Origin: Laguncularia racemosa
Lineage: Eukaryota > Streptophyta > Magnoliopsida > Myrtales > Combretaceae
DNA: 64,000 bases
Direction: 5' to 3'
Assembly (NCBI GenBank): GCA_037954665.1
Contig: JBBMOL010000247.1
Location: 841,800-905,799 of the forward strand
In this document: positions 23,788 to 34,099 of the stretch, piece by piece
How the letters are laid out: each line of letters opens with the position of its first letter
How positions within the stretch are numbered: position 1 is the first letter of the stretch
The notes under the pieces: generated by a model
Told to the model about the DNA's origin: nothing
What the model saw: only the letters and a program-made list of their open reading frames with translations
Database searches by the model: none
Made by a program: the position numbers and the translations under genes

Positions 23788-25374
23788 ACTGGAAAAGTCG
23801 GTCTAGCAAATATAAACTAAGCGCTTCATAGGAGGCAGCCCATGCTCAATATTTGTATACACTAGTGTTTTATTTCCAATGATATATATATAAAACAAAA
23901 GTCGAATTCTAGGCCAGCAGCGTACAGGTACAGGATGCCGACCTTTGTCTGGTTTTTAGACGTTGGCCGACCTTTCTCTCTCTTACTCACTTATTTTCTC
24001 ACGACTGCTCTCCCTCTCTCTCGCATTTCTTCTCCCTCTTTGACCTATTTCTTCTTCAGTCTCTTACTCACTCTCCTCTTGCATTCAAGACACTCCAAGA
24101 ATGCCACCCAAAAAGTTCCAGCCTAGGAGGAAGAAGCAAAAGACCCTCAAGGATAACAGACATTTTAGAGGAGTTTTCTTGCTGATGAAAAACTTGACAC
24201 CAGGGAAGTACCAGTTTTTCAAAAAAAATTTCGCATTGATATTCTTTTCCCTAAGTTTGTGCTATTGTAGGAACAATGAGGACATTATCCAATTGAAGTG
24301 TGGGGAAGGGATTATAAATGTAGAAGTATAATGATTGATTGCACACATCATGAGCTTGCAATTCCCATGCTTTCTTTATGTCCTTAAGTGTTTATAATCA
24401 GTAAAATCTTGAAATTGACTTAGATTGGTGTCCCACTCACCAACTGTTGTGACTGGTTTACATAGTTAAAATTTAATAGTAAAGTCTCTAGAGAACGGAT
24501 TTACCCTATGTTTAGCTTTTGAAGTTGAGATTTGAAGTCCTTAAGTTGAAAAAGCAAGTAGGTTTACTTCATGGAAAAATTAGTTGGGATAAATTTCTCT
24601 TGAAATTTCTTTGAGAATACCTTAACACCTAGTGAAAGAGGTAAAGGAAATCTTTTACTTAGTGATCCCTTATAAAAATAGTCTTAACTATTCATAAAAA
24701 AAAAATGGCAATTAAAGCCTTTACTCCAATGACTCAGGTAAGTGAGTTAATAGTATCTAATGTTAAATGTTAGTGTGAGGAAGAGTTCGTAGGGGTCCCT
24801 TTAAAACTAGGTCACTTGGGTGATGAGCCCGGGATGTGCCGAGTCAATGATCTCACAATAACGAGAAGGGCGAAAAGGCAAAAATTTTAGTACCTTAATG
24901 AAAGCCAGGTTGACATAGGCAGGCTTTGGTCCCTCAGAAGAGTGAAGGCTGACTCCGCTGTCAATTAAGGCAAATTAAAAAGAAAATGTTGAATACAAGG
25001 CAATGAGTGAAATAAAGACTAAATTGAAGAGGGAGAAAGTCTAGGAAAAAATGGATACCATATGCTTTCACTTTTTGTTATCTTGTTCAGAGAAGAAAAT
25101 TTGAGGGAGATTATACTTGATAATAATCAATGAAGTAAATGAATGTTTTTCCATATGGACTAAGTATTCTTCTTTTGAAGGAGAATTCAATTGTTAAACA
25201 CTGGGATTAAAAATCTATTTTATTTAGATTAACTACTAAATTTCAACTAGATTATTCTAGTTACAAGTTTCAGTATGGTTAAAGCAATGGGCACCAAAAG
25301 TTCAATGACAGATTTCTCTTATTCATTTCAATTATTTTGCTTGAGGACAAGCAAAAAGTCAAGTGTGGGAATGT
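23788..25374 (+). other. Athila C 3' spacer
   Basis: Non-coding spacer between pol and the 3' LTR. It holds the post-pol motif at 23820-23840, an internal purine tract (AAGTGTGGGGAAGGG near 24296) and the terminal tract AAGTGTGGGAATG at 25360-25372. The segment 24770-24890 is strongly conserved, in reverse complement, with 63120-63230 of element H. The longest open frames (under 80 codons) show no known domain. Confidence 0.7.
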
Positions 25375-26794
25375 TGATAAGATCACACTATACTTATATT
25401 TTCTTTTGGGATTTATATTAAATTTATTTCAACATTATAAGAAAATATAAAGAAATGATACTTAATGGCGTTTATTGTGAAAATTCAGGTTTTGAGGACC
25501 TAAAAGTAAAATACAAGTTAATTAGAGGAGTTGTTCACAAAATTGAAGAAGCAAATGGAAAATTACATTGAAGACCGCCGGCCTTGACTATTTATGGGAT
25601 GTCCATGCAAAAATCTCTCCAAAACCTTGTCTTGATTGATTTGCTGACTCAATTCCTCATCAGATCAACCTTATCCTCCTCCTCTTTAGATCTATAAATA
25701 GACCCATTACACGAACCTATGGGAGGCATTCTCGTTTCTAGGATTTTATCTTCTCTTTAATTCTTTTTCATTTCGTGTTATTCCAATTTTTAGTTTGAAG
25801 AAAGAATGTTACCTTGCTGAAGTTTGCTTTCAATTGAAGAATTCTAGGGATCATTTTGGAAGATTGAAGTTCTACAAACTCTTGAAGATTATAGCAATTT
25901 TTTCATTTATTTTATTTTCTTTTAGGAAATTTATCAGTTTATATTTATTATTCAATATGAATTCAATTGCACCTATTCATTTAAATTGTTTTTATGCAAT
26001 CCACACCAAAATGTTCTAAATCATCTCTGTGGGAAACATGATGAAGTCATAATTCAACTAAAATGATCATTGCATTCACGTTATAGGACATATAGATATG
26101 TGGAATTTTCATATGAGAATTTCTACTATGAATTGTATTTTATAATTGAAATCAATGCATAGAAATTTAAATGACTCGAAAGAGAAATTTAGGATTTATT
26201 AGGAATTCCCAAGTAAGATTTAACAATTTATGCGGAAGCGGCGTTATTGAATTTTATTAGAAATTGACCTAAGTGTTTCATGCAATATCTTTTATTTAAT
26301 TTTTCACTAAGGGATTAGGAGAAATTATTTAAAAGATATTAGGCAATCATATAATTGGGAAATTTATGATCGTAAATTAGAATCCTCCATTGATTTCATT
26401 TAGCTGGAGCTATTAAATTAAATTGGGGTTTTGATACTTTAAAACTTGAAAAAGGATTAAGGTTTTGTCAAATTTCTTGTGAAAATCCATATAGCTATAA
26501 GTTATTATAACATGAAGGCAATATGATTAGTAAAAATTAAGGTGGATTCTATTTTCCCACCATCCGTTCATCCTTTTTCAACACAATTCTCTTTTTTACA
26601 CATTTAGTATAATTCATTCACATTTTATTCTCATCAAATATCATTGCCTAAATAATAGTAGAAATTGATATAGGTCTATTACTTAATCAATCTTCGTAGT
26701 TCAACACTCTTCTCTCACTATATTACTTGATCTGATCCGGTACACTTGCTGGTATTTATTCACGCTTATTTTATATCTATTTTTTCGTGGATCA
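25375..26794 (+). repeat. 3' LTR of Athila C
   Basis: About 1420 bp, TGATAAGATC...CGTGGATCA, following the polypurine tract. The right end is fixed by resumption of element K at 26795. The 5' mate lies outside the window. A TATA box TCTATAAATAG is at 25691-25701. Confidence 0.78.
25693..25700 (+). promoter_or_regulatory. TATA box in the Athila C LTR
   Basis: TATAAATA about 320 bp into the LTR, preceded by a C/T-rich stretch. In the 3' LTR it could drive read-out transcription into the flanking DNA. Confidence 0.5.
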
Positions 26795-26994
26795 AGGATA
26801 AGCTTCACTTGTCGATTGTAATATGTATAAAAGATGGCACCAATAAAAACCAATTCCAATCAATTGAAGAATGACCCTAAATTGAAAATGGAACCCTAAA
26901 TGGTGTGTTTAAGAATAAGTAACCAATTCTAATCATACACTTGATATAATACACTAGCAACAATTGAAAACAACTTAAGAAATATTGATGTTAC

Positions 26995-27881
26995 TGATGT
27001 GCCTAAACACACTTAAAAGCACATCCAAAAGACATAAGAAAAACTATCTCAAGTCAAGGAAAAATCGGATCTAAAAATAGCACTTTTCAATTGAACCCTA
27101 ATGATGAAATGATGAAATTCAAACAACCAATGATATAATTAGAATACCACAATGAAAATTCCTTCTAACAACACTCTAATTTCATGTAATCCACGCAAAT
27201 GAATCCTCAATTTGACAAAAGAAAACCGTAACAAAACAATCCCTTTTCCAATAATGAAGAACACGTTATCAAGGAAATCCTCAAAGATAAATCAAATCAA
27301 TTTGATAATTCCTTCAAATAAGCATAAGAATTCATGAATAACAACAAGTAATTCTGACCAAGAACTATCTCAATTCAACCCTAGATATGACACACTAGAG
27401 AAGAAAAGAAATCACAACAAAATGAAATTGATATAACTCACAATTTCAAGATGTTGCACTCGCCACAATTTCAACTCTTGGTATTGAAATTGATAAGAGT
27501 TTGGAACCAAGGTATGAACCCTAATTCTCACGTGAAAGGAGGTGTTTAATCTGCAAAATGATAAGCCCCTCAAACCCTCTCTTAAGCAAGTATTTATACT
27601 TGCTACTCCTAGGGTTAAAAGGTGTTCAAAATTACAAGTTTGCCACTTTTAAGATGGCTAACCCTAAATGAAAGTTACAATGAAATAAAAGTGTCCCAAA
27701 ACCAAAATACAACCAAAATAGTTCAATAAACATTTACAAGATACAAAATAACATAAATCTTCATGATCCAATGCCTTAGAATAGAGAACAATCACAGCGG
27801 GCCTTTGATTGTTATCCAGAAAAATGTTCTGTGTCCAACTGAAGTTGTAGGACATTTTGGCATCCCATGGAGATATATAAT
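26995..27881 (-). repeat. 3' LTR of element F, right-hand part as transcribed
   Basis: First 887 bases (plus-strand order) of the left LTR of F, interrupted by E. The remaining 123 bases are at 33183-33305. It is nearly identical to 36121-37131. Confidence 0.9.
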
Positions 27882-28732
27882 TGATGAGATCCATGATGAG
27901 AGCTAAGCCGGAAGAAGAAATGTGGATCCTCTTGAAGTGCTGCCTGGACCTATCACAAGAAATCAAGCAAAACAATTCAAGGAAGCACTTAACGGGTTGA
28001 TATAGGTTGTCTATGAAGCCAGAAAGGATTGGAGCAATCATGAAGTTGGAACGGATTGGAACAACCATGGGAAGACCCTTGCTTTTATACAAGTCACACT
28101 GGACACGAGTTGAAGAGGGCGTGTATGTTCAAGGCACGACCGTGTAGGAATTCCAAGATTGCACAGAATCATACACTGCTAGATACACGGCTAAAAGGCA
28201 CAGTCGTGTATGGAGACAAGCAAATCCACAGAAAGATACACGACCAGAAGTATATGGTCGTGTATGTGACCGGAATGTGCACAGAAAAGTACACGGCCAA
28301 AGTACACGGTCGTGTACACGGCCGTGTATCCCCTACCGGCCAGCTTGTTCTGTTTTCGTGTTTTTACGCAACTTATCTAAGCTATGTCATTTTTGACTTG
28401 TTTTTCACGAATTGTAACCCTAGTATAAAAGCTCCTAGGGTTTAGAACAACTTAGAATTTACATCTTTGAACATTAAACACTTTTGAGAGGCACCTCTCT
28501 TAGTTCTTCAAGAACTAAATCAAACTTATCGAATTGATTTCCGTGGCGTTCATCCCGACTTATCAATCGGTCTTTCATCCCGATTGTGGCGTCGTCATTT
28601 TATACCAAGGTTCTTGTCTCGCTTATAGACAACGGGTCGCGGTTTTCCACTTTAGGTGTTTGGGCATCTTAGGCAACGAATTCCGAACGTATTGGTATTG
28701 GGTTTCGTCACGGGTTGGCATGGTTCGTATCA
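27882..28732 (+). repeat. 5' LTR of element E
   Basis: 851 bp, TGATGAGATCC...TTCGTATCA. It begins with pol tail coding sequence duplicated from the 3' end, and contains repeated CACGGCCGTG-type palindromes (for example 28317-28326) and TATAAAA at 28424-28430. It differs from the 3' LTR mainly by transitions and by about 55 bp absent from the latter. Confidence 0.93.
28424..28430 (+). promoter_or_regulatory. TATA box in the E LTR
   Basis: TATAAAA, followed about 20-30 bp later by the sequence shared at the R region of D and E. The equivalent in the 3' LTR is at 32869-32875. Confidence 0.55.
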
Positions 28733-28735
28733 GTT

Positions 28736-28747
28736 TGGTATCAAAGC
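28736..28747 (+). promoter_or_regulatory. Primer-binding site of E
   Basis: TGGTATCAAAGC, one transition from the tRNA-iMet complement, three bases after the 5' LTR. Confidence 0.8.
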
Positions 28748-29241
28748 TTAAGTTTGTCAAAACATCAAGTTTGGTTGAGGAAGGTAATATCAAAAACCCT
28801 AACTCCAATCGTTCATATCAATTATCGTATTCAATTTCGTAGTATTAATTATCTTTTGATAGTGTAATATCGACTAGGCGATTGTTACAAAAAAAAAGAA
28901 AGAGTAAAAATCATGACAAAAAAAAAAAGAAGAGAAAAGAAAAGAAAAGAAAAAACGTGATCAAGAGCAACAACTAAGACAAAAAAAAAATTCGGATAGA
29001 AAAATAGAGGAAAATTTACGAACCCTAGAGTTGTTTTGAATTCTACGGAAGGAAATTGGTGTAGTTCGGGTTAGTTCCAAGAGAATTGAGACGAGAAAAT
29101 TGGCGAGTTGATATCATCGTTGTTTGTGAGAATACACGAGTGACTGTGTGATATCATCATTTGAGCGAAACACTTAAGGGAGTGTATCGTGAGGTTTAAT
29201 CATACATATTTGTGTTAGTACTAATTTTTTCTGCAGGAACT
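28748..29241 (+). other. 5' leader of element E
   Basis: Leader with A-rich runs (28888-28990) and no gene. It parallels 21526-21997 of D on the opposite strand. Confidence 0.6.
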
Positions 29242-30309
29242 ATGTCGAGACAACATTCTCCTGAAGGTGAGAGGGGAAGGTTTGATGCTAGGTTAGTAAT
29301 TGAGGCGTTGAGGGGAGAAATGAAGAGGATGTTCCAAGAGGGAATGGAACAAATTCATGAGACGATAGAGCAAAGACTAGAGCAATCCACAAACGTATTC
29401 CAAGGGCGTAAGAGGGAGAGTCGTTCTAGGAGAGTACCGAGGGGTGGAGATGAAATGTCGGATGATGATTTTTATAAGCCTTCTGTTGGGAGTTATAGAG
29501 GTTATAGTGGTCGGAATAGAGGAACTAGAGATCGGGAAGATAGAGGAGATAGGAATAGAGAGGATGATCAATTGAGTAGCATAAAGATGAAGATTCCTCC
29601 TTTCCAAGGGAAGAATGATCCCGAGGCGTATTTAGAGTGGGAGAAAAAGGTAGAGATGGTGTTTGATTGTCACAACTATAGTGGGAGAAAAAAAGTAAAA
29701 CCTGCTACCATTGAGTTTTCGGATTATGCTATAGTGTGGTGGGATCAACTAATGTTGAATAGGAGAAGGAGTGGCGAGCCACCTATTGAGTCTTGGGAAG
29801 AGATGAAAAGAGTGATGAAAAAGCGGTTTGTGCCTGCGTATTACTATCGTGAATTATACAACAAGTTGCAAACTCTGAGGCAGGGAAGCCGAAGTGTAGA
29901 TGAGTATTTCAAAGATATGGAAGTCACTATGATTAGGGCGAATGTAAAGGAGGATAGAGAGGCTACAATGGCTAGGTTTCTTGCTAGGTTGAATAGAGAA
30001 ATCCAAAATGTAGTTGAATTGTAGCATTATGTAGAATTGGAGGATATGGTTCACATAGCTATAAAGGTTGAGAACCAGCACAAGAGGAAAGGTAGTAGTA
30101 ATGCACGGTTTCCACAGGATAACGGTTCATCCACTTGGAAGACCAACCAATGGAAGAAAGAAGAAAAGCCTTTACCTACCAAACCAAAAGGGGAGCTGAG
30201 GCAAGCGGGTTCTACTCCTAGTAGCCAAGGTAACCCTAATTCTTCTACTTCTAGAAATCGTGACATTAGATGCTTTAAATGCCAAGGTAGAGGCCATATT
30301 GCTAGTTAA
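29242..30309 (+). pseudogene. Element E Gag and nucleocapsid
   Basis: Gag from MSRQHSPEG at 29242, chosen because D uses the same start; the frame itself is open from 29212. It is open for 261 codons to a TAG (CAG in the family) at 30022-30024, with the capsid motifs IKMKIPPFQGKND, DYAIVWWDQL and LRQGSRSVDEYF. It continues in frame through a Ser/Thr/Lys-rich linker to the knuckle CFKCQGRGHIAS, where the codon before the last Cys is TAA at 30307-30309 (CAA expected). Confidence 0.85.
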
Positions 30310-31299
30310 TGTCCAAATAAGCATGTGATGATTTTGCGTGATGATGGAGAGTATGAGACTGAAGGGGATAGTGAAGAAGATGATATGCCTCCATTAGAGG
30401 ATGCTAGTGATGATGAAGAGCCTGCAATGGGAAGGCTAGTGGCAGTAGTGAAGCGAGCTTTGAATGTGCAGGTGAAGGAAGAAGAGGAGGTGCAAAGAGA
30501 GAATATATTTCATACTAGATGCTATCTAGGAGATCACATCTGTAGTTTGATCATTGATAGAGGGAGTTGCACCAATGTAGTGAGTAACTTTATTGTTGAG
30601 AGGCTGGGGCTCAAAACTGTTAGACACCCTAGTCCATATAAATTGCAGTGGTTGAATGATAGTGGAGAGACTAAGGTGAGTAAGCAAGCATTGATTGGGT
30701 TTTGCATTGGTAGGTATGAGGATGAGGTGTTATGTGATGTAGTGCCAATGCAAGCATGTCATGTGTTGTTGGGGAGGCTGTGGCAATTTGATAGGAAGGT
30801 TGTTCATGATGGCTTTTCTAACAAGTATACGCTTGTTCACCAGGGGAAAAGCTTTAATCTTAAACCGTTAACACTTAAGCAGGTGTATGAGGACCAGTTG
30901 CAGCTACAACAGTCTTTTGCAAAACATAAGGTGAGTGAAAAGCAGATGGAGAGTGAGAGAGCAAAAGACAATGAGAAGAAAAAGGAATATAAAAGTCGAG
31001 ATCAAAAGGAAAAGGAGAGGAAGGTTGGAAAGAGTGTGAGAGGCCAAGTTGAAGGGGGATCAACTTTGGTGGTGAGTGAAAAGGAGAGGGCAGCCTTGTA
31101 AAAGGAGAGTTGTGTGGTAAGAGCGAGTGTAGTAAGGAGAGCGTTAGTGATGAGGCAACCTATGTTGTTTCTGGGTTTTAAAGAAAAATGTTTGACTACT
31201 AGTGAACTATCTAACTCTTTGCCTAGTGTGGTTGTGTCTCTTGTGTAGGATTTTGAAAATGTCTTTCCGAAGGAACTCCAAAGGAAGGTAGATGAGTTA
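30310..31299 (+). pseudogene. Element E protease and linker
   Basis: Open from 30325 for 258 codons: acidic stretch, ENIFHTRCYLGDHICSLI, then the protease site IDRGSCTNVVS (Asp-Arg-Gly, where D has Asp-Gly-Gly, so a mutated active-site Gly) and HVLLGRLWQFDRKVVHDGF. It ends at TAA (31099-31101, CAA expected). A further TAG at about 31246 precedes a deletion that joins FPKEL to QRKVDELMEKGYV. Confidence 0.82.
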
Positions 31300-32478
31300 A
31301 TGGAGAAGGGATACGTGAGAGAAGGCATGAGTCCATGTGCAGTGCCTATGATTTTGGTGCCTAAGAAGGATGGGACATGGAGAATGTGTGTTGACTGCCG
31401 CGCCATCAACAACCTTACGGTAAAGTATCGTCATCCCATTTCTTGTTTAGATGACTTCTTAGATTGGTTATATGAGTATAGTGTCATTCCTCATGAGCCA
31501 TGGATAAACATTTCCATAGATTTTGTGTTAGGATTATCTAGGCCTAGGCATGGTCGAGATTCTAATTTTGTGGTTGTGGATAGGATTTTTAAAACGGTTC
31601 ATTTCATTCCTTGTCATGAAACTGATGATGCTATACACATTGTTGATTTGTTCTTTAGAAAGGTAGTGCGCCCGCATGGTATACCTAGAAGCATTGTTAG
31701 TGATCGAGATGAGAAATTTTTGAGTCATTTTTGGAGAGTATTGTGGGAAAAGTTGGGAACTAAATGGATGTTTTCAACTATCTGTCACCCACAAATTGAT
31801 GGGCAAATTGATGTGGTTAACAGGACTTTAATCCAATTGTTAGGAGCAATCATAGAGAAGAACATTAGGACTTGGAAGGATTGTCTAACATTTGTGGAGT
31901 TTGCATATAATAGGGCTTTATATAGCACTACTCATTGTTCACCATTTGAGATTGTGTATGGTTTTAACCCATTGGTTCCTATTTATTTATTGCCATTGCC
32001 ACTTAACAAGTCTATGAGTTTTGATGCTAATTCTAAGGCAGATTTCGTGAGAAAGCTACATGCACAAGTAAAGATTAAGATTGTAAAACAAAATGCCAGG
32101 GTCGCTTCAAGGGTGAACAAGGACAGGAGACCGAAGATTTTTCAGCCTGGAGATTGGGTTTGGGTGCATTTTCGCAAGGAGAGTTTTCCATTGCAGAGGA
32201 GATCCAAGTTGAACCCTAGGGGAGACGGTCCATTTCCGATGCTTGAGAAAATCAATGATAATGCCTACAAGAAAAATTTACCAAGTGAGTATCCAGTAAG
32301 TGTCACATTTTATGTTACTGATCTAAGTCCATTTGATGCAGGCAATGATTTGAGGACAAATCCTTTTCAAGAGGAGTGGAATGATGAGATCCATGATGAG
32401 AGCCAAGCCGGAAGAAGAAATGTGGATCCTCTTGAAGTGCCGCCTGGACCTATCACAAGAAATCAAGCGAAATGATTC
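31300..32478 (+). pseudogene. Element E fused RT stub and integrase
   Basis: A 391-codon open frame created by an in-frame deletion. The first 57 codons are the RT N-terminus (SPCAVPMILVPKKDGTW, MCVDCRAINN, RHPISCLDD). It then passes straight to the integrase core at IPHEPWINISIDFVLGL. The core keeps Asp (SIDF) and Asp (VSDRDEKF), but the catalytic Glu is Asp (GQIDVVNR where D has GQTEVVNR). The C-terminal region continues into the LTR at 32382 and stops at TGA 32473-32475 in NQAK-stop-FKEAL. Confidence 0.85.
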
Positions 32479-33177
32479 AAGGAAGCACTTAACGGGTTGA
32501 TAAAGGTTGTCCATGAAGCCGGAAAGGATTGGAGCAATCATGAAGTTGGAACGCATTGGAACAACCATGGGAAGACCCTTGCTTTTATATAAGTCACACC
32601 GGACACGGGTTGAAGAGGGCGTGTATGTTCAACGCACGGCCGTGTAGGAATTCCAAGATTGCACAGAATCATACACGGCTAAAAGGCACGGCCGTGTATG
32701 GAGACAAGCAAATCCACAGAAAGATACACGACTAGAAGTATACGGTCGTGTATGTGACCGGAATGTGCATAGAAAAGTACACGGCCAGCATGTTCTGTTT
32801 TCGTGTTTTTACGCAACTTATCTAAGCTACGTCGTTTTGGACTTGTTTTTCATGAATTGTAACCCTAGTATAAAAGCTCCTAGGGTTTAGAACAACTTAG
32901 AATTTACATCTTTGAACATTAAACACTTTTGAGAGGCACCTCTCTTGGTTCTTCAAGAACTAAATTGAACTTATCAGATTGATTTCTGTGGCGTTCATCC
33001 CGACTTATCAATCGGTCTTTCATCCCGATTGTGGCGCCTTCATTTTATACCAAGGTTCTTGTCTTGCTTATAGACAACGGGTCGCGGTTTTCCACTTTAG
33101 GTGTTTGGGCGTCTTAGGCAACGAATTCCGAACGTATTGGTATTGGGTTTCGTCACGGGTTGGCGTGGTTCGTATCA
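32382..33177 (+). repeat. 3' LTR of element E
   Basis: 796 bp after the purine tract AAGAGGAGTGGAA (32369-32381). It ends CGTATCA at TSD ATAAT. Confidence 0.93.
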
Positions 33178-33182
33178 ATAAT

Positions 33183-33305
33183 TGTACCTATAAGATTATT
33201 CTCAAAGTTTATTAGAAATAAAGACATAAGATAAAATATAAGAAATTTGGTTAATCATCCAAATTGGGTTCTGAAGAGTTGACAGTGCCAGAATTTTTCC
33301 CATCA
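33183..33305 (-). repeat. 3' LTR of element F, remainder
   Basis: Continuation of the left LTR after E, ending in TTCCCATCA. The F protease reading frame ends inside it at 33251. Confidence 0.9.
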
Positions 33306-33835
33306 TCTCCTCGGGCTTCTGAAAGATTTGCCCTCAAATCTAGAGGATCAGTTGTGGAATTGAACCCTAGGATCTCTATTGTCCTGCTCCCCCGACTAAC
33401 CATGGTAGTGGATGGATGCCTGACCTGTTTCTGAAAACCTTGGACCTTAGATGGAGTCATTGGTAATAGGATTATGCGTGTCACGCCCATGCTGAACATG
33501 TAGGTATTTTCAAACCCATCATGTATCACCCGTCGATCATACAACCAGGGCCGACCCAACAGCAAATGGAATGCATGCATAGGAACTATATCACAAAGGT
33601 TCTCATCATGATAGTTCTGCCCGACACTCATAGGAACCTTTACCCTAAGGGTAACATGCATACTACCTCTATTATGCAGCCAATGCAAATGATAAGGACT
33701 AGGATGGGGTATAGTAGACAGTTGTAATTTGTCTACTAGTGCAGCAGATATAACATTCGTGCAACTACCACTATCGATGATGAGTACACAAAGGTTACCT
33801 CTGATTCTGCAAGAGGTATGAAATATGTTCTCCCT
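33251..33835 (-). pseudogene. Element F protease and pol tail
   Basis: Read from ENIFHTS near 33835 through the protease site Asp-Ser-Gly near 33780 and the flap HLLLGRPWLYDRRVIHDGF near 33530. It then passes directly to the phrase DPLDLRANLSEARGDD and a stop inside the LTR at 33251. The last part looks like the C-terminal tail of a chromovirus pol, which implies the RT-RNase H-integrase block was lost between 33400 and 33450. An in-frame TAG (33836-33838) separates it from the knuckle region; element K has CAG there. Confidence 0.75.
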
Positions 33836-33838
33836 CTA

Positions 33839-34099
33839 AATATCACTGGTATCAAGAGATGTGGATAAAATCCTGCATAACACATTAAGGGGTAGATATT
33901 TCCCTCCTATATGCTCCTCAGGCACATTTGCATTCTGATCATCATAATATTCCTGCAGTGCTATTGGTAGATCTGTAGGCTCAATCTGATCATGGTCATC
34001 CTTAGTATCCTCTCCAATGTCTTCCATAACAGTCATCACCCTCTTATTTAGACACTGTGCAGCCATATGCCCAAATCCCATGCATTTAAAACATTTTAT
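33839..34099 (-). pseudogene. Element F nucleocapsid knuckle region
   Basis: CFKCMGFGHMAAQC (C-X2-C-X4-H-X4-C) near 34050-34095 followed by an acidic region (Asp/Glu-rich, near 33990). It lies between two in-frame TAG codons, at 34100-34102 and 33836-33838. The knuckle should bind element RNA during packaging. Confidence 0.75.

Larger units (their letters stand above)
13926..26794 (+). mobile_element. Element C: Athila-like Ty3/gypsy retrotransposon, interrupted by A and D
   Basis: Plus-strand gypsy element. The portion in the window after insertion A is pol (13926-16045 and 22905-23787), a 1.6-kb spacer, and the 3' LTR 25375-26794. Its 5' half lies left of the window. RT motifs such as FMDDF, the phrase LNWEKCHFMV, and the post-pol motif AGCGCTTCATAGGAGGCA are characteristic of Athila-type elements. 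It is inserted in the 3' LTR of element K; K sequence resumes at 26795, matching 53740 onward. The spacer, where some Athila elements carry an env-like gene, holds no such frame. Confidence 0.82.
27882..33177 (+). mobile_element. Element E: CRM-like gypsy element with RT deleted
   Basis: Plus-strand element of 5296 bp, TSD ATAAT (27877-27881 and 33178-33182), inserted in the left LTR of F. LTRs are 27882-28732 and 32382-33177. It is the same family as D but opposite in orientation. It lacks most of RT, all of RNase H and the integrase zinc finger, so RT motif CLDD is joined almost directly to the integrase core. A second deletion of about 100 bp removes the pre-RT region near 31270. Confidence 0.92.

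Noticed and set aside
23935..24331. Short frames after Athila C pol as an env-like gene
   Set aside because: Two frames of 63 and 76 codons overlap out of frame, with no signal or membrane topology consistent between them and no counterpart in element H.
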